Shown here one piece after another: positions 10,954-24,062 of a stretch of DNA of 64,000 nt. The stretch's first letter is position 1; every line of letters starts with the position of its first letter. The position numbers and the translations under genes were made by a program. The DNA lies in assembly GCF_914767665.1 (NCBI RefSeq), contig NC_059502.1:51380031-51444030 (forward strand). The letters are read 5' to 3'. A model generated the notes under the pieces. That model had not been told where the DNA came from. It was given only the letters and a program-made list of their open reading frames with translations, and ran no database searches. Origin of the DNA: Harmonia axyridis. Lineage: Eukaryota; Arthropoda; Insecta; Coleoptera; Coccinellidae.

Positions 10954-11803
10954 CTGACATAGTCATTCCATTCTCTGCGTCTCTTCCTCATGAATTTCCC
11001 GAAGTCACAACAAGCTACTTTTCAGAATGGTCTCGACTCGGGTATAGATGACCTGCATTCACCACAAGGCTATGGCCAACTACTCGAGTTATACCGTGTA
11101 TTCGACGTCTAGTCCGGGCCTGTTCGAATAGATATGCCCAATTTCATTCCATCCGCAATTTTTGCCCAATGTTTGTGTCTAATCCAACATCCATACATAA
11201 TTGACACGATCGCACGTGAAATATGTCGAAAAATCGATGTTAGTCGTATGAAACGTAACCGGCAATGCGACAAACGTTCGTAACGCGAACGGTTACGTTG
11301 TGAAAATTCGCAAAACGGACGCTATGTCATAGCGCTGCTAATCGTGTCGCCCCGATCGACTAGGAAATTGGGGGTCTGGAGGGTTATCGCGTGACATCAA
11401 AGGTGACTCCTCGGGCCCGGGTTGAGGGACGTATAAAGCACTATATCGCCCCGACACCGTCTTTTAGACGGGCCGTATATATCGGAGGGGCGATATAGAG
11501 GTCTGCAGGGTTTCCTTTATTTGGGTTAGGAGATCTAGGGGTGACTCATCTCTGGGAATGTCAGAATCTTCGGACTGACGAGACGGCCGTTTGGTAGAGG
11601 TCCTTTATCTTCCGAGCGAGATCCACCTACACAAAGACGTTTTGAAATAATTTATGATCTTGTTTCTGTTCAGAACGTATCGAGATATGTATAACCCTTT
11701 AGGGGTGTTTCTATCTATGTTTGGTTCGGTAAATCCTCTGCGATAGATTTCAAAACTATCAACGATAGTTCAGACTCTTGAAGATATCAGTAATATAGGT
11801 GTA
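10954..11803. other. CpG-rich unassigned stretch (about 11100-11640)
   Basis: Much richer in CG than the neighbouring elements, with no protein frame on either strand. It contains GACGTATAAAGCAC near 11428, a TATA-like string, directly upstream of the nested hairpin at 11441-11498. Candidate promoter, enhancer or non-coding RNA of the host. Confidence 0.45.
11441..11498. other. Nested inverted repeat / hairpin in CpG-rich DNA
   Basis: CTATATCGCCCC (11441-11452) pairs perfectly with GGGGCGATATAG (11487-11498). Inside it, CCGTCT (11457-11462) pairs with AGACGG (11466-11471) around a TTT loop. The 58-bp structure stands alone and is not the end of any transposon recognised here. It could be a palindromic protein-binding site or an RNA structure. 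Confidence 0.6.
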
Positions 11804-12336
11804 CAGGGTGGGCAAACTTTGAAGTTTTAGCTTTTAGCACCACAACTTTTAAATCAGGGGAAATAGAGAAAATCTGATACACCATTCTCGTTCCTTTTTT
11901 CTGAAAAACTAACAAGAGTAGTGTTCATTTTTAGCCACCTTCTTTTGAAGTTATGAGAAAAACTTAAGCTTTCAAAAAATGGCACAGAAATCTTGTGTTC
12001 CCATTCAAAAAACATAACTTTGGGTCATAGCTTCGTTATTAGAATTCCAGCTGAAAAAACTATCACGCCATTGGATTCTACGTAGAAAAGGGCCAGTAAA
12101 ATGTTCTGATATTAAAGCTCTATCAACATAGTATTAACGGAGATATAATTTTTTTCAATATCGCAATTTTTCCAATTATCGCTAATCGCTTATAACTTGA
12201 AAACAAGAGAAGGTGGCCAAAAATGTTAGTGTTCTTGTTAGTTTCTCAGAAAACGAGAACGAGAATGGATATCAGATTTTCTCTCTCCTCTGGTTTATAA
12301 GGTGTAGTGCTGAAACATCGAAATTTTCCCACCCTG
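11804..12336. mobile_element. Foldback element with CAGGGTGGGCAAA-type ends
   Basis: It begins CAGGGTGGGCAAACTTTGAA and ends with a related inverted terminus, both flanked by TA (11802-11803 and 12337-12338). Inner inverted blocks include GAGAAAATCTGATA near the left and its counterpart TATCAGATTTTCTC near the right, plus paired GGTGGC/GCCACC segments. There is no coding frame. It shares its end motif with 9521-10949, 24063-25350 and 55383-56043, but the interior differs. Confidence 0.85.
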
Positions 12337-12338
12337 TA

Positions 12339-12804
12339 CAGTGTGTCCCGAAAATATGATGCCAAATGGAAACAGAAGATTCGCTTTGAAAAATGAATAA
12401 GACTTTCCTAATATTGCTCAAATGTCGTTCGTTACGGAGATACAGGGTGTTACATAACAACAATTTTTTATTCATTTTTATTCATAATTTCCACAATTTT
12501 CAAAATTTTTCAATTAAATTTGAAAGAATGTTTGTGTCCAATAGGTGCTGTATTTCGAAGAAAATTTTTACATTTTCAGTTGCCACAAGTGACTTACAAA
12601 AATATCTTCTTAGTCGCAGACGGAATACAGAGGGACATCAGCCGTTGACAGATATAACACAGAACAGCCCAGAAGAATATCATTTTCAAAGTATTCAGTT
12701 CTTAAACTTGACTCAACACATTTTATCGAATGTCCCAAATTCGTTGTCTGGGGATTGGATCTGTGAACCCCCCCTTTGAGCAATAAAAAAATGAGTAGCA
12801 CATT
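12339..12804. other. Repeat-like stretch, unassigned
   Basis: Contains a second short terminus-like string, GATACAGGGTGTTACATAAC near 12440, probably the edge of another element. Frames at 12393-12822 overlap on both strands and match nothing. Confidence 0.3.
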
Positions 12805-13530
12805 TTCGGGCTCGAAAGTCATGGGAATGATTCAGAAACAAGAATATAGGGTGCCGTACGAGTTGTAGCCGAGAGATGTTGAACGGCGTTAGTTTGCTTG
12901 TGAAGAGCTGCTTGCAAGACAAAGATGGAAGAGATTTCGGCATCGCATTTTGACTGGGATCCTTACGATAATACCAAGCGATGAAAATCAAGGGGGATAT
13001 CCCGGCCATGCTTCCACCACGACGGTCAAACTGAATATTCACGGTTCCAAGGACCAGCTCGGCGTAGTGTATGATGAGTTGTTACAGCCGACTGAAACAA
13101 TCACGCGTTTGAGCCAAGCATAGAGACAGACAGCCGTAATACAACTTGAGATTTTTAAAGCATGACAATGCTCGACCCCATGTTGCGAATATGGTCAAGA
13201 ACTAATTGCAAACGTTGAAATGGGAAATCCTACCCCCACCTGCCGTATTCTCCAGAAGTTTCTCTCTCGCACTATCACTTGTTTCGATCAATGGCATAAG
13301 GCCTGACTGACAAGCACTTCAACTCATATGAAGAAGTAAAAAATTTGATCGATTCGTGGATCGCTTTAAAAGATGACTTGTTTTTCAAACGCGGGATTCG
13401 TACGCTGCCCGAAAGATCGAAGAAAGTAGTGGCCAGCGATGAAAAATACTTTGAATCATAAACGCATAACCAGTTTTTCACAATAAATCCTTGAATTTCT
13501 GAAAAAAGAGCGGAAGCAAAGTTGTACGCC
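12805..13530 (+). pseudogene. Mariner transposon, 5'-truncated copy (family C, copy 1)
   Basis: It starts at the codons KVMGMIQKQ, well inside the transposase gene, so the N-terminal half and left terminus are absent. Recognisable pieces follow in changing frames: VPYEL, then the ELLARQ...HRILTGD region where the first aspartate block has become TGDP, then a short NARPHVAN-like scrap and the third-aspartate region. The C-terminus reads a variant of ERSKKVVASDEKYFES. The right end is intact: GTTGTACGCC at 13521-13530 followed by TA (13531-13532). Stops and frameshifts occur throughout, and it is dead. Full-length relatives in this window lie at 19044-20245 and 52445-53679. Confidence 0.85.
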
Positions 13531-13532
13531 TA

Positions 13533-16500
13533 CGTTATATCATGTTATATATTTTTGTAAAAGGAAAAAAGTGTATTATTTGTTATAGAAATTGTTAAAA
13601 GTTTGTATTATAGCTTCAAAACTAATGACAATGAGAAATAAATGATAATAAATAATGGATTCTACTGAAAAAAGTACTGAAATTGGAAAATGGCGTGAAA
13701 TTAAACGTTCTCATGAGTTCTTTATTATTGGTGCTATCAACATTAAACAAAAACATGGTATAGATGTTTTTCATGAGGTCCGATTTCCACCAAATTAATT
13801 ATATCAAAAGTCGAGTCCGAAAATGTGCCATTCATTTTTCCCTTCACTAGACAACAAATTTGGAACAGTAAAACATATTTGTTACTGTACTCACTTTCAG
13901 TTAGCTGCATTTCTATTCGAATTTTATTTTACTTGAAATTAACTGTAGTGAATAAACATGAAATTTTCAAAACTTGCACATCACTATCCAAAACAACAGT
14001 TCAATCAAATCGCTAGCTCTTGTTATATAACGTATAACGATAAAACTACAACTATCGTACCATAAAGAAATCCCAGATACCCATCGAGAACACTTCAATT
14101 TCAAACTCTCCACCATATCTGAGCATCCCATGGCAATCTGAAATTGCGGAAAACAATAAAACCAATGGCAACGATCAAATCAACGATTTCGACGGGTCCA
14201 TTGCCATAACGTGGAATGCAGGTACGTATACGAGAAAAGAAAATGGAAACTGCGCGGCTCATGAAATAGTTATACCGACGATTAAATTCCTCCTCACACA
14301 TTCCATTGTTGGAACGCACTGGCCACATTAGTTATTGGGTATAGAAAGAGACGCCAACAATACAGACAATGGCCTTTATTCCTAATTGAAAACCGAAGAT
14401 ATCTCAAGAGAGAATGATAAACTGGAAGATTGAATTCGGTTGAGATCCTAATGCTTTTTGTTGAAGATCGATACGAACAAGAAATCTTCTATGAGGTTGG
14501 ACACAAAACATAGATTTCAGAATGCTTTTAGATCTTTAAACATCGTACCTAATGTCTTGATGATAGAAATTTCAAAGAATATTCTAGCTCTAAGCAGACA
14601 ATTCAATTGGGGGATTCAAATGATATCTAAATTATACTACCAGTCGGAAAACGAAGGTCTATAATATAGAATACAAGACGTTTTCAACTATATATAATTT
14701 TTTTTTTTGTAAAAGCTGAAAAATAGTTCCTAAACAATTCACCAAAAGTGCTCTATTCAAACACAAAGAATAAACCAATAATATCCAGACTAAATAAACT
14801 ATTAACCAGATTTGTTGAAAAATTGAGAAAACAAGACGATGATAGCAACCACAGTTCCTCAAGGAAACACTCAATACAGACCTTATTAACATGAAAATTA
14901 TTCATTTTTCATTTTTAAATGTAAATATAATGTATCTGAAAGATAGCCATTTGCTCCGCAATAATTTTTAAATAGAATAATTAGAAAATCGAAAAATACA
15001 ATTCAATATTTTCCGAGATATTTTCTTCATAACTGAGGTATTAAAATGAATATCATGGCAAATGACAAATTTGTGAGAAATTACGGATAAAAATTGAGTA
15101 TCGCTATTTTTTTATTGAAAAAAATTTATATCCAACTTGGCATTCGTTATCGATAGTCAATAAATTATTCATTAATTTCCTATAAGATCTTTCAATAAGC
15201 TTGATGACGACCCAAAAGTGCGTTAGTTTTGTGAACTGTAAAAATTGTCGCCATTTTGCAGTGAATTTTAACAATTTCAGTGCGATCTTGAAGCACGTTT
15301 CATTTTCAGCAATAGCGTAATTTTTACGTTTCGTACATTGAAGTTTCTTTTTGTAGTTGTTTAAACTATCGGTGATTCACCAAAGAAGTTCTGGAGCAAA
15401 AAACGGACACTGTTCAATGATAAATATCCCCCCTGTATATTGACAATAGAAATCACATGATGTTAACTCTAAATTGTATTGTTTATGCTAAATTTCAGTG
15501 AAATATCATGTGAAATGCAGATGCTATGAGAAAAAACTCGAAAAAAATCAAACTTTAAGAACCTGTATCTCGAAACTAAAACATTTGCTGTCCAGGTTTA
15601 TAAGACTTTTTTCCTTATAATAATGCGTCCTTTTCGATCGTACCTCCAATTTAAGAACATCCTAGACAAAAGCAATGACCCTGTAGCAGCGTTAAAAGTG
15701 TTACAACAAAATTTTTGTGTGAATTATGACATAACTTGTAAGAGAAAAAGCCTACACAATAAGCTGGCATCCTCACGACAAAGATAAATCTCCTTCCTTT
15801 CCTGCTATCTTGATAAAGGCATCAAAATTCATTGATATTATCTTCGGCGTTATTCAGAAACGGTTATTGATCCCAATCTCAATTCAGTTCATCTAACAGC
15901 CCTTCTCCTGCAGAAAGTCTGCCTGAATAGTCCGTTATTACAATAACAATGAATATCGATTAGTTAACGCACAGCTAACTGAGCAACGCATCTCCTCTAT
16001 CGCCCTTTCGTTCATGAATTTGTTTGAGATATCGCTAGTGTTGTGAATTTCGCACCATAGTTTATTATTTACATTTTCAATGCGAAATACTTGGACAATC
16101 GGAGGAAAAAAAGTAAATTATCAATGTGAAAAAAATTCAATGAACTTCCTACGACGAGATTCGAACCCGAAATCCGAAAGCTAATTCAAAAAATCATTAC
16201 TCCGAAACTATAAGTGCTGAGTTGAAAAAGTTTTCCTCAGACGATACCAAAGGTTTTTGATTGTAAATAATTAACCAACATAAGACTATGTGATTTGAGA
16301 TGTCTGATGTTTATGTAACTACGATTATTATTTATAATTGGTTGAAAAATGGTTTTTAACGATTGAATTATGCGAAAACTTTTATCATTTACACGACGTA
16401 TTCACTGTTCTGCAGAGTATTAGAATGGCTGTACATTATTTTGAATGCGCATATTTGAAAAGACCATAAATATATAGAGGCGAACTAAAAAACGGATTAA

Positions 16501-18940
16501 TAATAAACTGAAAGTATGGTAAAGATATAGAGAAAACGCACCATTATTTCAGAATTTATATCTGATAAAAATAAAATAAATTCAATTGGTGATGCAACTT
16601 CAGACTAATTAATCAACATCGTGAATTATTGCAATATAATCTCATCATTATGATATTCAAGTCTCTCAAATTTACAATAACATAATTCCTAATTGAGCCA
16701 TTAGTGGACCTATAGACAGAAAAAATCAAACTCTAATTCATCGATTATTTCAATAATTATTTTCGATTTGTTCGGAATGAAACCTTATTTAGAAATGGGA
16801 TGATGAATAACAGACAAATTACTTGTTTGAGAACATACATACATGTTGATGATAAGCGTTATAGCTTTTTTATTAGGTAGAAAATCACAAATATCAATAT
16901 ATGAATTTCGAATGCCAAAGTTCTTTTTTTTTGTTCAAACGTAATGGTCGTCAATGGTTTCCATAAACATTGGAAACATTTTTAAAATGGACAGTGATGA
17001 TGTTATGTAGATGTACGAGACACCACAAGAGTTGGTAAGTGAAAATTTCATCTAGAATTTGTTGTCGAATACATTCAAGGAAAAATATGAATACGCTCAC
17101 AAGAGCGAGAGAAGACTCGATCTGAACATGAAATGATATCATACATTTCCCATTTTTTCTACGAAGTTGAAATCATCTACATTATAGACAAATTACTACA
17201 TGCATGCATCCGAAAGTTACGCTAAGTAGGTACAATTAGATGATATGGATATTTCAGAATATTCTATATACGTGCTTTTTGAGAAACCTATAAGAATAAA
17301 TCAAATTTTCAAAATAAAAAAACCGAAGAAAAATCATCAAAATATTGACCTAAAATTATGTAGGATCTCTATCATTTCATATTGAAAAATACTCAATTCC
17401 CAATATATATCCGGAATTTGTGATGTTAGCCCTCTATAACTAACTTTCTACTTAATATACATTCATAACTATTTCATCGATACTCACAATTATTATATAG
17501 CAGGAAATTTTCCATCCAAGTTGTTACTCACCTGAAAAAAAAAATTCTCATTACATTTATATTCTTCCTCAAAAGAGAAACATATTGAATCAAATTTTTC
17601 CGCAAACGTGTGAGGATGTCGACTTCATGCATGTCTATTTATAATGTTGAAGTTTAATTTGCAGACGTCATTTTTACCGTGAGAGTATAAAAAACTTGCA
17701 GGAAAGTTTTTGATGTTTTTCTCATTCCACAGCTTGTCTGTTCTTTAAATGTCACTACTGTGCTGGATTTTGCTTTGAAAATATTCTCTTATTGTTTTTC
17801 CATTTGAATGCCATTTGCAGAAAAAATATCTTGCTTCATTAGGAGGAAAAAACTTTTTGAGATTTGACAGAAATTGTCAAACTATCAGTCTTGCCACAAA
17901 TCACAGTTTTACTCATAATGAAACACTTTAGAATTTGTATGGAGGAAAGTAAATTTCTGCCTCAACTGGTGACATTCGATTTTGTATATTACGTCAATTG
18001 TGTGTAAAATATTAAATCCATTCGTAGAAAGAATAGGAGTATAAACAGAAACATCATATTTGATGAAGTTGATTTGTCAACGTTGTACGACAAAATTAAT
18101 GTCCGAAAAAGTTGGCTGACAACTCGAATCAATTTATCATGCGACTCATCTTTGAATTGAGAGCAATTACTTCATCAAATTCTGAAGTAGGTACTCAAAC
18201 GAAGCGGGAATCGTTGCAGTAACGATATATATTTGTTTCAATTATGCTCTTTAATTTCCTGTATTTTATACAAATGATCACTATTCACCTAATTACACCT
18301 AATAAATGGGTACTGGCTTGTAAATAGAATCGTTGCAGGTTGTGCGAGAGCTGTAACGACCGGCATTTACGACTGGAGATGTTCAGGTGATCTTGATTAA
18401 CGCAATAGATCCGAGGAATAAACATAAAGTGACTACGAGAGCACTCGAACGACAAAACGTGAGATTTATCGTCTTCAGAAGTTGAATGTTGTCACTATTT
18501 ATTGGCCTAGTTTTTCATCAGAAAAAAATATCGGTTGATATCAATCACGATATCTTATCGATATTGACGAGAACAATAAAAATCATTATCTTTTATCTAA
18601 GTATGTATACATACGACAAATTGTCTTGCAATTCGTGAAGCGAATATGCAATCAACTGAATGTCACTCTGAATTTTCAATACTTAGATATGAAAGTCAAC
18701 TATACTGACGTGTTAATTAATTGAAATGGACGTATCTGCGAAAAAGCACTTTTGAGATATCTGACTTTGAAGACTTCCATTTGTGCCATCCACAGAGTTC
18801 ATTGAATTAACATGTATCGTCATACAATCCTTTTTTATTTTAAGTCAATCGAATATGGATAGCACGAATGAAAATCTTTTTAGTGAAATATCTCAAGAGT
18901 GCTTCCTTGCAGAAACGCACTCTTCAATTAACACGACAGT
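13533..18940. other. Long AT-rich stretch without recognised genes
   Basis: About 5.4 kb with only short open frames on both strands (for example 14101-14328 minus, 14458-14664 plus and 16951-17142 minus), none resembling a known protein. Two spots stand out. 16145-16180 (minus) contains GGGTTCGAATCTCGTCG, a tRNA B-box-like sequence, probably a SINE or tRNA relic. 18330-18480 is slightly CG-richer. Several homopolymer A/T runs are present. Consistent with intron or intergenic DNA. Confidence 0.45.
16140..16260 (-). repeat. Possible tRNA-derived SINE relic
   Basis: The minus strand holds GGGTTCGAATCTCGTCG, which fits the TpsiC-arm/B-box consensus. The acceptor and anticodon arms cannot be folded from the adjacent bases, so this is not a functional tRNA gene. 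Confidence 0.3.
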
Positions 18941-19043
18941 ATACAGGGTAGGTCTTAATCCATCCTAAAACGAGTCCTAAAACTCCCTTTTCTGAATTAC
19001 AATTTGCATCTTTTGATTTTCAATCTGCTTTTCCGAATTACAA

Positions 19044-20245
19044 GCGCGTAAAACTTTTTTTCCAAAATTCGAGGCTTAATTGTGAAAAACTGGCTATGAT
19101 TTAAAGTATTGTCCATCGCTGGCCACTACTTTATCCCATCTTTCGGCCAGCGTACGAATCCCGAGTTGAAAAACATCATCTTTTGAAGCGATCCACGAAT
19201 CGATCCAATTTTTCACTTCTTCATAAGACCGGAAGTGCTGGTCAGACAGATCGTTTGCCATTGATCGAAACAAGTGATAGCAACGCCTGTAGAATACGGT
19301 GGGTAGGGTAGGACTTCCCATTTCAATGTTTCCAAGTAGGGGGTCAAACATTTTCATGTTGTAAAATGACTTTATCTTGTCTCTCGTTGTATTGCGGCTT
19401 TTCAATGCTCGGCTCAAACGCATTGATTACGTTCGATAACGATAACCTGTGATTTTTTCAGTCGGTTTTAACAACTCATAATACACTATGCCGAGCTGGT
19501 CCCACCAAATACTGAGCATGACCTTTGAACTGAGAATATGCGGATTGGTCGTCGACGTGGTGGCATGGCCGGAATATCCCCATGATTTTCTACGCTTAGG
19601 ATTATCATAATGAACCCATTTTTCGTCTCCAGTCACAATGCTATGCAGAAATCCCTTCCGTCTTTTCCTTGTGAGAAGCTGTTCACAAGTAAACCAACCT
19701 ATCTCGGTTTCAACTCATACGTCTTCCAATTTCCCTTTTTCTGAATCATTCCCATGACTATCAGGGATTTTGAAATGGCTTGTTGCGTCACTTCCAATTT
19801 ACCTGCCAATTCTTGTTGCGTTTGACACGACTCTTGATCAAGTAATGCCTCCAATTCTGCATCTTCGAAAATCTTTTCTCTTCCACCTCCATGCTGGTTT
19901 TCGACGTCAAAATCGCCGTTATCGAAGCGTCGAAACTACTCTCGGCATGTTTTTTCACTAATAGCGGCCTCGTCATAGGAATTTGAGAGCATTGGATTAG
20001 CCTCAGCCGCAGATTTCTTCATATTAAAGCAGAAAATTTAAACCTCCCGCATAAGACAAAAATATGTCTCATAAGCTGACATGTTCAATCGAGAATAACT
20101 TGATGATGCAGACACAAATCCTAATATTTCGATGACGTTATGTTTACAAATACCTAAGCTTATTGTATGACATTCACGATCTATTTATTTCGACTACCAC
20201 TTACCGCTACAGCCATCTATTACAAAACGGCGGAAGCTGTACACC
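19044..20245 (-). mobile_element. Near full-length mariner transposon (family C, copy 2)
   Basis: Read on the minus strand, it starts GGTGTACAGCTTCCGCCG at 20245 and runs to a decayed right terminus near 19044. The first ~100 bases match the copy at 52445 almost base for base. The length of ~1.2 kb is close to the usual 1.3 kb of a complete mariner. No TA duplication is preserved at either end. Confidence 0.85.
19094..20095 (-). pseudogene. Mariner transposase (family C), frameshifted
   Basis: The enzyme would cut and rejoin the transposon ends. In order on the minus strand, N-terminal helix-turn-helix remnants (about 19788-20095) include a frame around HAESSFDASITAI, a shifted version of the intact copy's sequence. 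The block MTGDEKWVHYDNPKRRKSWG (19636 downward) holds the first catalytic aspartate. IWWDQLGIVYYELLKP follows, then LRLSRAL and HLFRSMANDLSDQHFRSYEE, and the C-terminus ERWDKVVASDGQYFKS. The second-aspartate region, normally HDNARPH, is scrambled into MKMFDPLLGN by a frameshift, and the third-aspartate block is also altered. Inactive. Confidence 0.85.
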
Positions 20246-20339
20246 AATCAATTTTACGCTTTCATAATTAAAATTGGAAAAGGTGCAGTAAACAACACAA
20301 ACGGCAATTGTATAACGAAGCGTTCTGAGGATTATAACC
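20246..20339. other. Short spacer between mariner copy and CpG-richer region
   Basis: Nothing recognised. Confidence 0.3.
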
Positions 20340-21095
20340 ATCAAAAATGTCAATTTTTTACAGTGACAATGTCAAATTGGACCGGTGTTGCCATATCTCA
20401 AGATTAACGTATCAACCCGCGTGTTTTTTCCGCTCCGCCGGATATTTCGTTGTTGTGAACACCGATAAATTCGGATTGTTTATTCTGGTCTCGTTTGCAG
20501 TGCCGAAACTGCAGAGGGAAGCCATGTTCACCAAACTCGGGCCTCATAATGGCGTCGTGTACCAACACGGTAGGATCAAAAACATCACATAACCGAATTC
20601 ATTTGCACAATTATGTAATCAGAGCTTAAGGCAACGTCGATGTTAAGCCCCGACATATCGTGTTGTCATCGTGCTGCATACCTCTCTCCGCGACATGGAC
20701 GGGACAGCAAACACACAACAGCAGCTTATTTGCCTTCAACGTAATATCTGGAGTGCATGATCTCATGATGGTTGCGCAATTTAAATTTATTATACCGTGT
20801 GAATTGCTGTGTACAGCCCGGGAGCGAGAGAGATCTTTTTGTATCTCTCGAACTGGTTTTATTGAGGACGAATATGATGTTTTGACGACCATGTGGTTGG
20901 TTGTTTGAACCGTGCGTGCCGTCAGATTTTTTTTTCCGAGTCGTCTCTCTTCTAATGCCTGCTGGAATTTTAAGTGGTTTCTCCTTTTTGAGAAGGTTGC
21001 AGTTTTCAGCGTTCTACTTGCGGTTATGTTGATTCGGCCATTTCGTCTTTTTATGTCGGCTGTGAAAAATTCAGCGAGTTCCATAGAAGGTTAAT
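20340..21095. other. CpG-richer stretch with exon-like features
   Basis: About 750 bases with raised G+C between a mariner and a 3-kb AT-rich tract. A minus-strand frame of 152 codons (20626-21084) is open but overlaps plus-strand frames and resembles no known family. A candidate small exon lies at 20501-20569. The base composition suggests retained host DNA, possibly untranslated or regulatory. Confidence 0.45.
20501..20569 (+). other. Candidate 69-bp internal exon
   Basis: A pyrimidine-rich tract ending TCGTTTGCAG (20491-20500) looks like a splice acceptor, and ACACG followed by GTAGGA (20570 on) looks like a donor. The 69 bases between are open in two frames (one reads PKLQREAMFTKLGPHNGVVY, the other is cysteine-rich). 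The length is a multiple of three, so it could be skipped without shifting frame. No homology is recognised. It may equally be chance. Confidence 0.22.
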
Positions 21096-24060
21096 ATACC
21101 TTTCGATGTTTCCAGCTTTAGTAAATTATGAATCAAGTAGACCAACGGAGGAATCAATTTTGCAATTTTCGAGAGTTATTAGAGAAGTATATTGAAAAGA
21201 ACAGCGAGCCACACAGCTAGTGCAATTTTATAATAGTTGGAACGTTTACAATCGGAAACTTACAAAATATTCCTAGACTCTGAATAGTTTCCATTATACC
21301 TGAAGATTTTCTATGATGAATCTGCCAATAAAAAAATATAATAAATATTAAAAAAAAAATAAAAAACAAGGGTTCCCATTTAAAATTACAGAGTTGACCT
21401 CTGTACCGCCCGAGCACAAGGGGAAATGTAATAGAAGAGGTTTTGGCATGAGTGAACTTCCCTTCAAAAGTATTAACCTTTCATTTGAAACATTTTTCCC
21501 TAAGATTTTTCTTTCTCCAGATTTTTGACTGATTCAGCTTGAAAAATCACTCGGTATTTATATAACAGAAATATAACCCGAATTTGGCATATTTACATCA
21601 ACAACATTTAGAAATGATTGTTTCATAAAAATCATTTGTGAATATTAAAAAAAATCTAAAATGAATTTATTGACGAAATTATTCAGTTACTCGAATCGCT
21701 ATTCGTCGTATTTTAGACAAAATTGAAAGCAATACCAACTACTTGGTACTGGTACTAGATCATGTAAAAAAAAAAACCTTTTCAAATTTGTCCACAATAT
21801 GTTGAATACTAAGTTCATGAAAAACTTCGTCCATAAATGAGTATTGATTTTGATAGAACAATTTCTAAGCGTTGTTGGTACCTACGTGTATATTTCCATG
21901 ATTGAATGGTATAACTTTCTGAACACAAATGTCATAAGAAATGTCAATGAATAATGTTTCAAAACAATCAAACTCATCTTCAAACTGCAATTGAATACAA
22001 TTCAATTGACACTCTTTAGTTTCGAATCCACAAAGCAAATAAGTTATTTTTGTAATGAAAGTTTGCTTGTAGGCATTTGAATTTTCAGCGTATTCCTGAC
22101 TTCCTTTGTTACTCGACAGCGTGAAAATTCGTAAAAATGTTATTTTCAGAACAAAGATATCAACAAATCAGATTTCAGTTGCTACTTGCCATTGGTTCTT
22201 TCATCGATCTGCTGGTTTATTTGAAGGAATTGGAAACTTGTATACGTATGATATCACATGCCTAATAGAGAAACACTTCTAACTAGAAGCTCTTCCCTAA
22301 TGATTAATGAGTCATGAAATTCAAAAATATAAATCAGAAACATGTTATTACAACTCGGCAAAATCACGTTTTATTTTTCCAGGAATGGATTAGTTAATTA
22401 TTATCAGGAAACATACAAGTCATAATCCGTTTTGGGAATGACACTTTTCAATGAATTCGGACATCCTCTCATTGAGAGTGAAAGATTCGCCTAATGTTGA
22501 TGCCTGTTCAAATAATATTTGTCAATATGTATCTTTTTGACCTTGACATTCCCATCAATGTGAATTCCAAGATTATATTCAAGGTTTATGCTGATAACCC
22601 TACACGAAATGAATCATTTCGCTTTCACTCATAATTTCCCCTCGTTGGATACTCAATATCAATTTTACAGTCGATTCTTTATTGAGGAAAATCGAAAAGA
22701 TGCCAACTTTGTAGAAGATTCAAGAACGATGGGATTTCATGGATTTTCGAGTGGGTTTTGAGTTCATGGCAAGAAGATACAGGTTCCATTTTTGAAAAAT
22801 TTCAATAAAAATGTCGAAATAGACCAATTATTATCAGTAGTAACTCATATGTTCGAATCCACTGGTTTTCCTTAAAACAGTTCTTTTTCCGAGAAATCAT
22901 ATAATCATCCATAATTTCAATAAACCACAATTCGAATTTCATTCGAAACGAAAAAAAAAATGAACAACAGATATCCTTTTCTGATGATGAAAATATAAAT
23001 TGTATATTTTCCTTCAAATGAGCATTTTCTATAAAAAAAAAGAAGCCTTGATTTTACGACAGCGTATTTTCCTCGATATTTTTACTTTTTCATACGAATA
23101 CCTATGCTAAAACGAGTGCTAGAATGAAAGTATTATAATGTTGTGTAAAATATACATTTTTCTTCGATTAACGAGATTAAAATACTGCCAAAAGTAAAGT
23201 ACAGAAATCTTATAATTATTTCTACAGAAACTGAAAGTAATACTTAAAACATAGTGCGTTTTTTCATCTTCGCACTGGAATGCTTGTTCAATTAATTCTC
23301 AAAACGAAACGAACATTTCATTAAAAGGTTGCTGTGAGACCTTTCTTATGAAACATCGTGAAAAATAATGCCCACTGACTTGTGGTCAGGAGATGTATTT
23401 TCAACACTGACAGAACCTCTACCCTTAAACATATTCCTCGAGAGTGGTTTGAAAACTCATCTATTCAAATCGCCAATAACTGGAGGATAGAAGGCTGAGA
23501 AATTCGACAAATTCCAAAAAGAAAAAAAAATGGGTAAACCGAGGAATATTCCCAGTAGACTGAATATTTAACAAAATTCTCAAATCTTCTTTAATTACTC
23601 TGTGGGGTTCATTGAGAACATAAAAGATGGATGTTTTCAATTAGTATGCAATTATTTCTCAAAAAAAGGGAGTAATTCGAGGAATAATGAACGAACGCTA
23701 AAAAGCTCCCGACTTCACGTTTTGGAAAAGAGTTGTTCTATGAGACGCCAAAGTTATTGCACTGAAATCTGGACCATCCTTCATACACGGTGTATTTGAA
23801 TAACACAGAAAAAATGTAAGAGATGATTTTGTGGTCAAAATTAAGGTATGTATTTGGTATAACATTTTTTGAAAAACCTTCCCACGGAACTGTTATACCC
23901 CTCAGAAGATTAATTCTTGTTTTTCTTATTTTAATTTCCATCTTCATAAAGCTGAAGACATGAACCTTGGTAAATCTTATTTCATCTCTAAAAGTTTTTT
24001 TGAAAACTTAAGCATTTACGAGACAAACATAAATGCGCATAAATGTATTGCAAGTTCATG
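21096..24060. other. AT-rich stretch without recognised genes
   Basis: Short frames only; A-runs at 21345 and 21770. No repeats with clear ends and no RNA genes seen. Consistent with intron or intergenic DNA. Confidence 0.4.
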
Positions 24061-24062
24061 TA

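Noticed and set aside
20626..21084. 152-residue minus-strand frame
   Set aside because: Overlaps plus-strand frames, lacks recognisable domains, and sits in a CG-richer segment where stop codons are rarer.
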